Shown here: positions 55,461 to 64,000 of the stretch, piece by piece
How the letters are laid out: each line of letters begins with the position of its first letter
Numbering within the stretch: the stretch's first letter is position 1
Source: Caldilineaceae bacterium
GTDB taxonomy: Bacteria; Chloroflexota; Anaerolineae; Caldilineales; Caldilineaceae
NCBI GenBank assembly: GCA_019637645.1
Contig: JAHBVH010000041.1
Location: 1-64,000, forward strand
Direction of reading: 5' to 3'
DNA: 64,000 bases
Position numbers and translations under genes: made by a program
Notes under the pieces: model-generated
Told to the model about the DNA's origin: nothing
Seen by the model: only the letters and a program-made list of their open reading frames with translations
The model's database searches: none

Positions 55461-56696
55461 CTAATTCCACCAAGAAAACTGTTGATAGCCGACCGCGACC
55501 AACTGAATGGGGATCTGTAGCCGGGCTGCGGTGAGGAAGGCAAAGTTCCAAAACGCGGTCGTCAACGGATTATTGGTGGTAAAGAGGAAGAGGAGGATGA
55601 AGAAGCCAATATTGCCTAAGCCAAGCAAGCGCTGGCGCAGGGCTGGCGGGAAGAGCGTTGCCACCAGTTGAAAGCCGTCCAAGGGGGGCAGTGGCAAGAG
55701 ATTAAAGAGCAGGGCGGTGACTTGCAAGAAGCCCAAAAAGGCCAAAGCCGGCCAGAAGTGCCAATTCTCCGCGGTGGCCCACTGCTGCCAATCCAAGTAG
55801 AAAGGACTGCTGATGATGATGCAGAAGATCAGCGTTCCGATTGGCCCCGCCGCACTGACCAATGCTTCCCAACGCACGCTGCGGAGCGCGCCTGTGCGAA
55901 TATAGACCGCACCACCGGGCAGTCCAATCCCCCCCATGAGGAGAAAGATCACCGGAAAGACGATACTGAGCACGGGGTGAGTATAGCGCAGCGGGTTGAG
56001 CGTTAAGTAACCAGCCTTGCTCACCGACGTATCACCACCTAGGTAGGCCGCGAACGCATGGCCGAATTCATGTAAACAGAGCGAGACGATCCAGCCACTG
56101 AGCACAAAGAGCATGGTGAGCGGACCGACCCAGCGCCCCGCTGAATCAAACCATAACCCAGCCCCACACCCAATCATCAGCGCGACAATCGCCCAAAAGA
56201 TAGGACTTGGCCGCACTTGGGCGCGCCAATCAACCTCGATCCGATTGCCTGGTAGCGCCGGTGTTGCCAACATGGCTTGCTCTATTTGCGCGGGGATAAC
56301 CCCCGCCTGCCTTAGCAAAGGTGTGATAGAGTCATCTTTCAGGAGGAGCAAGCTACGCCACAGGTGTGGTACATCGATCCGTTCCTGTCCATCACGTACT
56401 GCTGCGCGGTAGGCGCGCTGGATCACCTGTTGCGTTTCCGGGCTTAGCGCCATGGGTTTGGTGCGCGTCGGGTCGCCGAGTGGCAACTGGGCGGCCACTG
56501 TGGCGCGCAACGCTTGGCGATCGACGCCCGCGTTGCTGAGCGCCTGTGAGGCTTGATGCTCACTGTCCAACAATGCCAATAGCAGGTGCCGCGGCTCGAC
56601 AGCGCTGGTCGCGCGGCGGTTTGCCTCTTGTGCGGCTTGCTCTAACACCGTGCCTGCCGGTTGGGTTAATTCATCAAAGAGAGTGGTCGGGGCCAT
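55461..56696 (-). CDS. Clp_N domain fused to a site-2 protease (M50)
   Basis: A 411-residue fusion. Residues 1-145 carry two Clp N-terminal repeats (VLEQAAQEANRRATSAVEPRHLLLALLDSE and ETQQVIQRAYRAAVRDGQERIDVPHLWRSLL, split at their motifs), the domain that recruits substrates or adaptors in ClpA/ClpB/ClpC. Residues 165-410 form a polytopic M50 protease: metal motif SLCLHEFGHAFAAYLGGD in a helix at about 205-225 and FNLLPLPPLDGFQLV as the second metal motif. It is probably an intramembrane protease with a cytoplasmic sensing domain. It is convergent with mltG. Confidence 0.9.
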   Translation of the reverse strand: MAPTTLFDELTQPAGTVLEQAAQEANRRATSAVEPRHLLLALLDSEHQASQALSNAGVDRQALRATVAAQLPLGDPTRTKPMALSPETQQVIQRAYRAAVRDGQERIDVPHLWRSLLLLKDDSITPLLRQAGVIPAQIEQAMLATPALPGNRIEVDWRAQVRPSPIFWAIVALMIGCGAGLWFDSAGRWVGPLTMLFVLSGWIVSLCLHEFGHAFAAYLGGDTSVSKAGYLTLNPLRYTHPVLSIVFPVIFLLMGGIGLPGGAVYIRTGALRSVRWEALVSAAGPIGTLIFCIIISSPFYLDWQQWATAENWHFWPALAFLGFLQVTALLFNLLPLPPLDGFQLVATLFPPALRQRLLGLGNIGFFILLFLFTTNNPLTTAFWNFAFLTAARLQIPIQLVAVGYQQFSWWN

Positions 56697-57022
56697 AGTG
56701 GGCCTTTTCTGTAACTTTACGCATAGATGTTAGAATCCGGTAACAGGTATGATCGGGTGATCCGTTGGGGGCTCTCCGAAATAGGGAACAAGGGGAGTAG
56801 TATAAGCGCTCTTCTCTTAGTTGGCAATTCAGCCCTACGTACTAGGGTTTGTTGCTATGGTGCGGGTGACCACCCGTGGCTGAACAGTGATAAAGCTTGC
56901 ACGATAAGTCAGTTGATTGTTGACCTTGCTTCATGTATAATAGCGCTGCCTGTACGTGAGGAAAGGTACGTGTCAACAGAAATGAATACGTATCACCCGT
57001 TCCCCCATTTGAGGATTAGGCG
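56697..57022. promoter_or_regulatory. Divergent region with a strong promoter at 56913-56941
   Basis: TTGATT (56913-56918), a 17-nt spacer and TATAAT (56936-56941) drive the heptad-repeat gene; the expected start is near 56948, giving a leader of about 75 nt. Other frames in this 326-bp gap are not protein-like. Confidence 0.65.
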
Positions 57023-57865
57023 ATGGCTTTTACGGTTCGTGACTTTCATGATTTAGTTGAAATTCTAGAAGAGCACCCCGCTTGGCGGGCCGAAGTACGG
57101 CGGTTAGTCCTAACCGACGACTTTCTCGGCCTGCCCCAAGCTTTGCGCGATCTCGCCCAAAGTGTACGCGAGTGGACCGAAGCGCAGCGTCGTTATGAAG
57201 AAAAAAGCGACGTTCGGTTTACCAAAATTGAAGGGGATATTGTCGAGCTAAAGACCGATGTTGCTGTGTTGAAAACAGATGTTGCTGTGTTGAAGACCGA
57301 CGTGGCCCAGCTGAAGACCGACGTGGCAGAGCTGAAGATTGATGTGGCAGAGCTGAAGACTGATGTGGCCCAGCTGAAGACCGATGTGGCCCAGCTGAAG
57401 ACCGATGTGGCCGGACTGAAGACCGACGTCGCCCGATTGGATAACCGCATGGGGCGGCTGGATGGTCGTACCCTTCAACAACAGGTTCGTGAACGTCTAC
57501 CCACCTATCTCAGCCGTCTTGCGTTGCGTTTGCGTCCCCTGAGCAATGCCAATCTAGCCGAGTTGTTGGAAGTCGCTGCCGAAGACGGTCGCATCTCGGA
57601 AGAACAAATGGAAGATGCCAAGCTGATCGATGCCGTCGCGCGTGGCCGTCGCCGAAGTGATGGTGCCACGATTTACCTGGCGCTAGAGATCTCAGTGGTT
57701 GTGGATGGGTATGATTTGGAACGCGCGACACGACGGGCCGCCACTATTGCTGAAGCAACTACGACTTTTACCCTACCGGTTGTCATCGGGGAGACGGTTC
57801 GGAGTGACGTGCGGCAGGCAGCGGAGCAGCGCAATATCGGGGTTGTGGTATTACCTCAAGAATAG
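57023..57865 (+). CDS. Heptad-repeat coiled-coil protein with C-terminal domain
   Basis: A 280-residue protein. An N-terminal helical region (1-70) is followed by nine consecutive heptads of the LKTDVA type (residues 76-138, bases 57248-57436), encoded by 21-bp DNA repeats and predicted to be a long coiled coil. The C-terminal domain (about 165-280) includes ATIYLALEISVVVDGYDLERATRRA and TLPVVIGETVRSDVRQAAEQ, resembling the nuclease-like domain of DUF3782-type proteins; catalytic residues cannot be assigned confidently. Such proteins are common in Chloroflexota and cyanobacteria. GAGG lies 8 bases before the ATG. Confidence 0.75.
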   Translation: MAFTVRDFHDLVEILEEHPAWRAEVRRLVLTDDFLGLPQALRDLAQSVREWTEAQRRYEEKSDVRFTKIEGDIVELKTDVAVLKTDVAVLKTDVAQLKTDVAELKIDVAELKTDVAQLKTDVAQLKTDVAGLKTDVARLDNRMGRLDGRTLQQQVRERLPTYLSRLALRLRPLSNANLAELLEVAAEDGRISEEQMEDAKLIDAVARGRRRSDGATIYLALEISVVVDGYDLERATRRAATIAEATTTFTLPVVIGETVRSDVRQAAEQRNIGVVVLPQE

Positions 57866-57890
57866 GTCATAGCCTCTTTTAAATGATGCC

Positions 57891-57923
57891 AAACCTGTCA
57901 GGTTTTGAAAACCTGACAGGTTT
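57891..57923. terminator. Strong bidirectional terminator palindrome
   Basis: A perfect 15-bp stem (57891-57905 with 57909-57923), a 3-nt loop and a T run on both strands. It follows the heptad-repeat gene by 25 bases and is convergent with the tubulin-like unit. It is the clearest member of the CCTGACAGG palindrome family. Confidence 0.85.
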
Positions 57924-58014
57924 TTTGATTGGCAGTGTAGTCATGCGAACTATGGCGCTTGGCAGAGGTTCGTTACGCCGAGCAGCCTACCCCTCTGGCT
58001 ACAAGATTTCTGGG

Positions 58015-61000
58015 TTAGGGTCCGATCGGGCTGGCAAAGCGGGCGGCGCGGGGATCTTTCTTTGGCGAGGGGTAGAGTTCATGCTGATAGACGCTGTCGG
58101 TAAAAAAGTCGTTGATCAGCACAAGCTTCTGTTCGGCTTTGGAAAGATAGCTCAGTTCGGTCTGATAGCGTCGCATCGATTCGAGATCGCCCAAGGCTAG
58201 GCCGTGGAGTGAACGGACAAAGAGAATCGTAAAGGGGTTATTGGTGGGCAGGAGCGTCATATTAAAGTCATCCAACAAGGTGCGGGTCAACTCGCTGCCC
58301 GCATCCCCGGGCGCAGCCACAAATTCGACAGTCATCCCATAGACGGCTAAGCGGTTGGAGACTTCATAGTTGGCGGTGGGCTTAGCCCGATGCCAGACAT
58401 GTTCCACATACCGGCGCACCGGCGCACCTTCGCTTTTTTCGGTGGGCGTGACCGGCAATAGGCCCAGCTCCAGCATCCGTAGCCGTCGATTGAACTCTTG
58501 CTCCTCAAGCGCACCCCGCCAGAGGAGATGCTCAATACTAAACTCTTTGGCCAAGCCGCGAACCAGTTCGGCGCGCACTGGGTTGGTCTGTTCAATATTC
58601 ACCGGTGCAACTGACTCACGCACGGTGTCACGGATAAATTGAGCAATCGTACGCGCTTGCGATAAGCCTTTGCCAGATGCACTGCTGCTTAAGATACGGC
58701 GCATGTCGTTGAACCATTTCGGCGTACCCCACATGCGCTCGAGGCGCTCTTCACTCCGCTGCCCTTGCGTGTCCAACTGCGTGCGCAAATAGGCCATGCA
58801 CCGTTTCCAGAGTTGCTCATTCAAGTGCGGATGATAGATCGGCATGAGCGGTACACCTGGCGGCGGCGCGGCGGGAATAGTGGGCGGCGTGCTCAAGGTC
58901 GATAGCTCGGCGGTTGCTTCGGCCAACATGCGATTCCAATGGTTGAGCAACTCGGTGAGGCGGTTATAGACCCGCACCAAGCCATCGCTCACGGCTTCCT
59001 GTAATTGCGTCGTCAACGCGGCTTGCGCCAAGGCCACCCGTTCGCGGCGCAAGGCCCGCACACGTCTCTGCTTAACCTGATAGGTGACCAAGCCAGCGAG
59101 GAGAATCCCCACCGCAAAACTAACCAGTCCCAACGTATCTTGGTCACTCCAACTGCGTTGTACCAGGAAGAGATAGATCAAGATGACCACGCCTGCTAGC
59201 CCAATCACTGCACCGGCCCGTCCCAAGACGCTGATCAGTTCGGGGGCCGTTGAACTAACCTGCAGATAGCTGATCTCCCAGTTGCGCAGGGCCAACAGCC
59301 GTTGTACCCGCGCCAGATGACGGGCATTGGGCGTTGCCACCGTTTGCAGGCGCTGTCGTTGCTGGTCAATTTCATAGAGCCAGCGCTCGGTCTGCATTTG
59401 GGCGCGGGTCAAGCCTGCCGGAGAAGCGGCTAAAATCTCCAACAATTTGCGTTGCATTCGTGAAACAGCCGCGGGCACCAAACGATCATCAACTTCGTAG
59501 AGAAACCACTCCCGCCCAGCTTCTACCGCCTGAATGCCCCATGACTCATTTAAAAAGGTAGGGCCTACCGCCAATTGGAGATATTCATCCAATTCCCGAT
59601 AGTGAGCCTGGAAGGTCTCTTTCCATTGCTCGCTGCGCACCCGGCGTAACTGTTGGGCCGTTGCACGCGGCACCACAAAACTTTCGGCCACACGCAACTC
59701 TTCAATCATGGTGGGTGAGCTGTTGGTCAAAAGGTCGCTGAGGTGCGGTGCGAGTTGGGCAACCACCTGTTGTGGTGTCAGATCCAAGGATGTAAACGCA
59801 TTGGCGTCATCGGTCGCCTCCGTGGTGGTTGCGCCTTGGGGATTGGCGGCCTGGTCACTATTCCGCAGCACCCACTCGCGCACCAAGCGGCTTTCTTCTT
59901 GGCGGTTGACGGCGTGTAATACTTGGGCCAACGGGACATAATCGCCCGCCGCACCAATCAGACTATAGGCCCGCCCTTCGCCGGTGTGCATCCCAACGCC
60001 CAGTTGTTCCTGGACAAAGAGATTGCCCCCCGCGACAATGAGCGCCTCGAGTGCATTGGCGGTAATCACGGCTAATTCATGGCTGCTTTGCGCCAACCCT
60101 TGGTTGCTCTTTTCGCGATCCAATAGATAGATATGATCAAAGAGCGGACGGCCCAAGGCATCGGCCAAGTGGGGTGCGTGGGTATGAATCGCTTGGGCCA
60201 ACCCCGCGGTGATCTGTTGATCGGGATGCCGTTGCAGGCCCGTGAGGGCTTCTAACTCGGCCAGCGTGGCAAAAGCTGTGGCATCTTCCACTGGGCGCGT
60301 GAGGTCGGTTGCATAGCTGCCGGTCGCAAAGAACGCGATCACTTGCGCTACATGGCGTTGTCCCACCCGTTCCATGAATTGGGCCACTAACGGCCAGATG
60401 AGGGCCGCGGTCAAGGGCTCAAAGAGGGGGGCAATGACATAGAGCGTCGTCTGGACAAAAGGATCATCGGCCACGAGATCGTCCTGCCGAATCGGATCGA
60501 GCAGATGCGTTTCCAGCAGGCGCGCAATAGGCACAGTGTGGGCCAAGGCCGCTTGGAACATATCTTGCCGCGTTGCCCGCCGTAACCGCGCGGTTTTTTC
60601 CTGGCTCGGCGCACCTTGGCTAGTCGTGGCGGTTGGCGTTAGCCCCGCAACAGGTAGGTGGAATGGGCGGCCCGGCACTTCCAGCGGTTGTAAGGTCTCT
60701 TCAATCGATTGAAAGAGCAACGTCGCATGTTTTTCCGCCGCGGTTAGCACGCCACCGGTCTGTTCGTCAAACGCACGCGGCAGCTCCCGTTCTAGGCGGC
60801 TGAGGGTGCGTTCAATATAAAAGGGGGGCAAGGGCTGGTTGGGCAACGGCTGGCGCAGATAGAATTGGGCGCGTTGGGTCTGGTCGATCAGCGGCTCGGC
60901 CAGGACCGCGCCAAAGCTGGTCAACCGGCTCAAATCCGCGGGATTGGCCGAAAGCGCCGCTCGCTGTTCCTGGGCTGCTTGCAAGCGGGGCAGCAGGTGC

Positions 61001-61071
61001 ATCATCACCTGGAGGCCCCAACCGCCAAAGCAGAGCAGGGCGGCGCGTGAATGGGCATAACTGACGATCAC
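58015..61071 (-). CDS. Degenerate tubulin-like membrane protein, coupled to the tubulin-like gene
   Basis: A 1018-residue protein not recognised by simple family motifs. The N-terminus LLCFGGWGLQVMMHLLPRL mimics the first nucleotide loop of the upstream tubulin-like protein (VVGVGGMGTHTV). Residues 211-223 (YVIAPLFEPLTAA) align with that protein's YVVGSLCGGTGSG, and the glycines are lost. The later stretches ATAFATLAELEAL (264-276) and FDHIYLLDREKSNQGLA (311-327) match NAYAALKELTYF and FDFIFLVGRTNRNGHSL. Two membrane helices lie at about 615-665, followed by a charged C-terminal domain of about 350 residues. The start is GTG in a TAGTG overlap with the upstream stop, with GGAGG 5 bases before. 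It is inferred to be a nucleotide-blind membrane partner. Confidence 0.75.
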   Translation of the reverse strand: MIVSYAHSRAALLCFGGWGLQVMMHLLPRLQAAQEQRAALSANPADLSRLTSFGAVLAEPLIDQTQRAQFYLRQPLPNQPLPPFYIERTLSRLERELPRAFDEQTGGVLTAAEKHATLLFQSIEETLQPLEVPGRPFHLPVAGLTPTATTSQGAPSQEKTARLRRATRQDMFQAALAHTVPIARLLETHLLDPIRQDDLVADDPFVQTTLYVIAPLFEPLTAALIWPLVAQFMERVGQRHVAQVIAFFATGSYATDLTRPVEDATAFATLAELEALTGLQRHPDQQITAGLAQAIHTHAPHLADALGRPLFDHIYLLDREKSNQGLAQSSHELAVITANALEALIVAGGNLFVQEQLGVGMHTGEGRAYSLIGAAGDYVPLAQVLHAVNRQEESRLVREWVLRNSDQAANPQGATTTEATDDANAFTSLDLTPQQVVAQLAPHLSDLLTNSSPTMIEELRVAESFVVPRATAQQLRRVRSEQWKETFQAHYRELDEYLQLAVGPTFLNESWGIQAVEAGREWFLYEVDDRLVPAAVSRMQRKLLEILAASPAGLTRAQMQTERWLYEIDQQRQRLQTVATPNARHLARVQRLLALRNWEISYLQVSSTAPELISVLGRAGAVIGLAGVVILIYLFLVQRSWSDQDTLGLVSFAVGILLAGLVTYQVKQRRVRALRRERVALAQAALTTQLQEAVSDGLVRVYNRLTELLNHWNRMLAEATAELSTLSTPPTIPAAPPPGVPLMPIYHPHLNEQLWKRCMAYLRTQLDTQGQRSEERLERMWGTPKWFNDMRRILSSSASGKGLSQARTIAQFIRDTVRESVAPVNIEQTNPVRAELVRGLAKEFSIEHLLWRGALEEQEFNRRLRMLELGLLPVTPTEKSEGAPVRRYVEHVWHRAKPTANYEVSNRLAVYGMTVEFVAAPGDAGSELTRTLLDDFNMTLLPTNNPFTILFVRSLHGLALGDLESMRRYQTELSYLSKAEQKLVLINDFFTDSVYQHELYPSPKKDPRAARFASPIGP

Positions 61072-63686
61072 TAGGGCCTCCGCTGGGGCGCTTCAGGGCG
61101 CACAGCCTCCATCCGCGGCATGGTGCCCGGTCGGTGTACGCGATCCTCGTTCTGGGGGGTGATCTCCGGTAGATTCGTCCACTCGGGGTTCAGATGAAAT
61201 TCCTCGCGCACATTAAAGTCAAAGCGATTTTCATATTGCGCGCGATACTCTTCAATCCGCTCCAAGAGCGTGACCGGGAGACCATGGACAATCCAAACGG
61301 CATCCATGCGCGTGTTATCGCCGGTAGGCACCCATTTAATATCTTCCTGCCCCACCGTCGCAGCTTGCAATTTGCTATCCGCTTGGCGACTGGCCGGGAC
61401 TGCAGCGAGACGAATATGCTCCAAGTTCGACTCGTGGAAGCTATAGCGGTCGGCATCCCAGCGGATGTAGGGATGAAGCCGATCAAGCCACTGATGAATA
61501 CGGTTGTCGGGCCGTTGGCGAACGCGTTTGACCTCTTCGCTGTACTGCACGCCAATCACGTGGTTAATGTCCACTGTCGTGTGGACCCGTTGCAGCAGTG
61601 GCCCATTGTCACTAACGGTTTTGCTCAAATGTTGGTAGATCTGATCCGGGCTGACGGCATTAATGCTTTGGGTCAATTGTTGGAAGAGGGGGCTGAGCGC
61701 ACTTTGCCAATCGGCACTGTTGACACAAGCGGTGGCATTGCGCACAAAGTAGGGCAAGTAATCGCGCCCCACCGCACCCGTTTCTAACTCATAGTAGGTG
61801 CTGGTGCTGGGATAGCCATCGGGCAAGCGCGGATCTATGCGGTCGGCCATGCGCGCCGCTTCTTGATTGGCTTTGGCTAACGCCATAGTACACGCGTTCA
61901 ATTGGCTGCGGAGTGCTTCGCGCAGCCGCCCCGCCTGTTTGGCGAGCTGACCGAGCAACGCCTGTTCGACGGCATCACGCTTTTGATAGAGGCGCGAGCG
62001 GGCTTTGCTGCCAGCCATGTCGCGGGCGCGCTCGCGAGCGCGTTTGGGATTGAGCGCTATCATAAAGAGATCGCCCACCGTACTGGCTAGCTGTTGTGCT
62101 TGTTCGCCAAGCCCCCCTTGTTGGGCCAGCAGTCGTCGCCACTGCACCCGATGTTCCTCGTTGACCGGCACCCCATTGATCAAGAACAAACGTTGGCGGG
62201 GCAATGATTCAGGCGACGCCCCCATGCCTGTCGTCGGGCCGATGAGATCACACAGTGCCAGCGCCCCGCGAATACCCGTATCCAGCAGCGCTTGTTGCAT
62301 GGTCTGCACGACAGGTTCCCAGAAGCTGGGCCAAATACCCCGCAATTCCTCGATCTCGTCGCGGTGTTTATCGAGCTTGTCATTTTCTAGCGCGGCATAG
62401 CGAGCCAGCAATTGGGCATGTAATCCTTGCCAGAGATTGAGCACCCGCTGCTGATCGCCCTCAGAAAGTGGTGTCCGCGGATCGGTCATGCTGGGGCCCG
62501 CGGCAAAGCGCCGCACGAGGTCGGCTACAAAAGCGCGCTGCCAAAAATCGACCAGCGACTCATGGGGCGTGACCAAGGCCGAGGTGGCAAAGCTACTGTA
62601 GACCAAGAAATTGCGATTGCTCCGCTTGGTTTCATTGCTGCCATTGACGCCATTCTTATGATGGCGCTCGACTGCTTCACCCGCCGCGCCCGCGAGATCA
62701 AACATGCGTTCGCGCACCACGTTGACTTCCATGCCCAGAATTTCGCTGCTCAGGTGGCTAATGGCTGTCATCTGGATCAAATGGGCGGCCATGTTTTCGG
62801 CGTCGGATTTGCGGGCCAAACTATGACCGTTGCGGTTGGTGCGTCCGACGAGAAAGATAAAGTCAAAAGGCGCGTAGGGCGTATCCGGCAGTTCGCGCTG
62901 TTCGCTCGGGTAGAGGACACTAAAGCGTTGGGTTTCTTGGAAATAGGTCAATTCTTTGAGCGCGGCATAGGCATTGGCCCGAATCCGCCGCCGCTGGAGA
63001 TCACTGCTTAACTCGGCTTCGATGACATCGGGCAAGAAAAAGATGCCGACCACGCGCGCGTTGTTGCGCACATGGGCGCGGATGCGGTGGGCTACATCCA
63101 TAAACATGCCAGAACCAGTGCCGCCGCACAAGCTGCCCACGACGTAGATCAGTTGCAAGTTGCCCACGACGGGGAAGCCACGATTTTGCGCGACTTCCAT
63201 GTCGCGAATTTTATCAAGATTAGCCAGTTTGGTCTCTAACAACTGCTTAAAGGTGACATAGTTGCGAAAGAAGCAGAGCCGTCCAATGGGCCGCAACTGC
63301 TTGGCCCCATTGTGGATATAGCCGAGCGGGATGCTGGGGTAGTTCCACCAGCGCGCGATTTCGGGATGTTGATCGAGATTGGCGATCAAACGGGTGGCGT
63401 CGAATTTCCCCATATAGGCAAATTCATCAGCAAAGAGGGGTTCTTGATCCAGCCGGTTGACCAGCGGCTCGGTGTCGAGCGCCAGTAGCTGGATCATGCC
63501 GGGCAGGCTGTCCTGGCCTCGGGTGGCTCCAGGGGGTTGATTGCCATTCCACACTTGGCGAAAACGGCGTTTCACCGCGCGCACCGTGTGGGTGCCCATG
63601 CCACCAACGCCGACGACCATGGTAGGATAGATCGTGGGCTTCTCAAATTGTTGCGAAGAAGTAGATGAATTAGGTGATGTCGTCAC
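61071..63686 (-). CDS. Tubulin-like protein (Tubulin_2 type)
   Basis: An 871-residue tubulin/FtsZ-superfamily protein. The first nucleotide loop is PTMVVGVGGMGTHTVRAVKRR (split: TMVVGVGGMGTH, TVRAVKRR) at about 22-41; the tubulin signature loop is SLCGGTGSGMFMDVAH (185-200); the base/ribose side carries FDFIFLVGRTNRNGH (274-288). The tubulin fold occupies about 1-400, and the remaining 450 residues form a helical region unknown in classical tubulins. The start is GTG 63686, with no clear ribosome site. It overlaps the downstream pseudo-tubulin gene by one base, so the proteins are probably made together. Filament formation and GTP binding are inferred from the superfamily. Confidence 0.85.
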   Translation of the reverse strand: MTTSPNSSTSSQQFEKPTIYPTMVVGVGGMGTHTVRAVKRRFRQVWNGNQPPGATRGQDSLPGMIQLLALDTEPLVNRLDQEPLFADEFAYMGKFDATRLIANLDQHPEIARWWNYPSIPLGYIHNGAKQLRPIGRLCFFRNYVTFKQLLETKLANLDKIRDMEVAQNRGFPVVGNLQLIYVVGSLCGGTGSGMFMDVAHRIRAHVRNNARVVGIFFLPDVIEAELSSDLQRRRIRANAYAALKELTYFQETQRFSVLYPSEQRELPDTPYAPFDFIFLVGRTNRNGHSLARKSDAENMAAHLIQMTAISHLSSEILGMEVNVVRERMFDLAGAAGEAVERHHKNGVNGSNETKRSNRNFLVYSSFATSALVTPHESLVDFWQRAFVADLVRRFAAGPSMTDPRTPLSEGDQQRVLNLWQGLHAQLLARYAALENDKLDKHRDEIEELRGIWPSFWEPVVQTMQQALLDTGIRGALALCDLIGPTTGMGASPESLPRQRLFLINGVPVNEEHRVQWRRLLAQQGGLGEQAQQLASTVGDLFMIALNPKRARERARDMAGSKARSRLYQKRDAVEQALLGQLAKQAGRLREALRSQLNACTMALAKANQEAARMADRIDPRLPDGYPSTSTYYELETGAVGRDYLPYFVRNATACVNSADWQSALSPLFQQLTQSINAVSPDQIYQHLSKTVSDNGPLLQRVHTTVDINHVIGVQYSEEVKRVRQRPDNRIHQWLDRLHPYIRWDADRYSFHESNLEHIRLAAVPASRQADSKLQAATVGQEDIKWVPTGDNTRMDAVWIVHGLPVTLLERIEEYRAQYENRFDFNVREEFHLNPEWTNLPEITPQNEDRVHRPGTMPRMEAVRPEAPQRRP

Positions 63687-63729
63687 TAGGTTACTCGTGT
63701 ATGAATAAAATGAGACCCTGGGTCAACTG

Positions 63730-63999
63730 TTACCAACCCGCGCGCCAAGGGTCATCACTGCCACTGTTATTGCTGGAGGTGGCTGTCTGGTTGTTATCAC
63801 TGGTGGTCGTGCCGCCCCAAGCCGTGCCCCACTCACCGGCACCCCAGGTGCTTTCATTGCTTGTGGGCATTGCGAGGGTAACGGTCGGCGTTTCAACGCG
63901 TACGGCATCCGCGCCAGCGGATGAGGCAGAAAAGGTGCTGGCAACGGCGGCTTCTTCCAGGGCTTCTTCGTCAATATCGCGGCCACGGACACGCGCCAT
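63730..63999 (-). CDS. Low-complexity acidic protein, possibly cut by the window edge
   Basis: A frame of 89 residues ends 43 bases before the tubulin-like gene. It has an acidic N-terminal part (RGRDIDEEALEEAAVA) and a Gly/Ser/Thr/Asn-rich tail (WGGTTTSDNNQTATSSNN), suggesting a disordered region. The ATG at 63999 is the last possible codon in the window, so this may be only the C-terminus of a longer protein. A second overlapping frame (63723-63992) has poorer protein character. Its position suggests it belongs to the tubulin-like operon. Confidence 0.5.
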   Translation of the reverse strand: MARVRGRDIDEEALEEAAVASTFSASSAGADAVRVETPTVTLAMPTSNESTWGAGEWGTAWGGTTTSDNNQTATSSNNSGSDDPWRAGW

Positions 64000-64000
64000 A

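Noticed and set aside
63723..63992. Alternative frame at the window end
   Set aside because: It is Pro/Arg/Ala-rich with shadow-frame character; the overlapping frame has an acidic, domain-like start and ends properly before the tubulin-like gene.

Overview
The window looks like a chromosomal segment of a Chloroflexota bacterium, probably an aerobic, filamentous-type heterotroph. This is inferred from the gene set: a Tubulin_2-type protein, Rab-like GTPase module, several GT-C glycosyltransferases with a shared C-terminal beta domain, phytanoyl-CoA dioxygenases, and a compact yqeY-pgpH-ybeY-dgkA cluster. No rRNA or tRNA gene, CRISPR array, transposase or phage gene was seen. Species cannot be fixed from sequence alone.

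Layout. 0-4 kb: phytanoyl-CoA dioxygenase (-), EEP-family phosphodiesterase (+, apparently leaderless), enoyl-CoA hydratase (-), TVP38-type membrane protein (+). 4.1-7.9 kb: housekeeping cluster yqeY, pgpH, ybeY, dgkA (c-di-AMP turnover, rRNA maturation, lipid kinase). 8-11.5 kb: KDPG-aldolase-like protein, YjjX-type NTPase, coaX and a CPA2 antiporter. 12-15.7 kb: purL (with two PurS-like N-terminal repeats) and purQ. 16-19.3 kb: Lon-like protease coupled to a universal stress protein. 19.3-28.2 kb: mostly surface glycan genes (three GT-C transferases, one GT4), with a small membrane protein and an HD-domain protein.

27-37.4 kb is a long minus-strand run with tiny gaps or overlaps. In transcription order it encodes a coiled-coil protein and a second protein sharing an RDLLFG motif, a Rab-like small GTPase, a sensor histidine kinase, a SNF2 ATPase, a SWIM-like zinc-finger protein, a membrane protein, a GNAT-type protein and the GT4 enzyme. 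Its two larger internal gaps are filled by 13-14 bp tandem repeats.

37.7-43.8 kb: aspS with predicted non-discriminating residues, a structured RNA candidate resembling 6S RNA, a terminator, an orphan divergent chaperonin, a degenerate metallo-beta-lactamase-fold protein and an RNase HI-like protein. 43.8-48.7 kb: amidase, lactonase, second phytanoyl-CoA dioxygenase and a glycosylasparaginase-type hydrolase. 48.7-52.1 kb: 2-oxoacid dehydrogenase E2 and E3 and a thioesterase. 52.2-55.4 kb: MBL-fold protein, sugar-nucleotide epimerase and mltG. 55.4-57.9 kb: a Clp_N-site-2-protease fusion and a heptad-repeat protein.

58-64 kb holds the most unusual system: a tubulin-like protein with an intact glycine-rich nucleotide loop, translationally coupled to a 1018-residue protein that appears to be a degenerate, membrane-anchored paralogue of it. 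A low-complexity protein, cut by the window edge, lies upstream. This resembles a polymer-forming subunit plus a dead, membrane-tethered partner. The DNA also carries families of short intergenic repeats and palindromes, several of them likely terminators.
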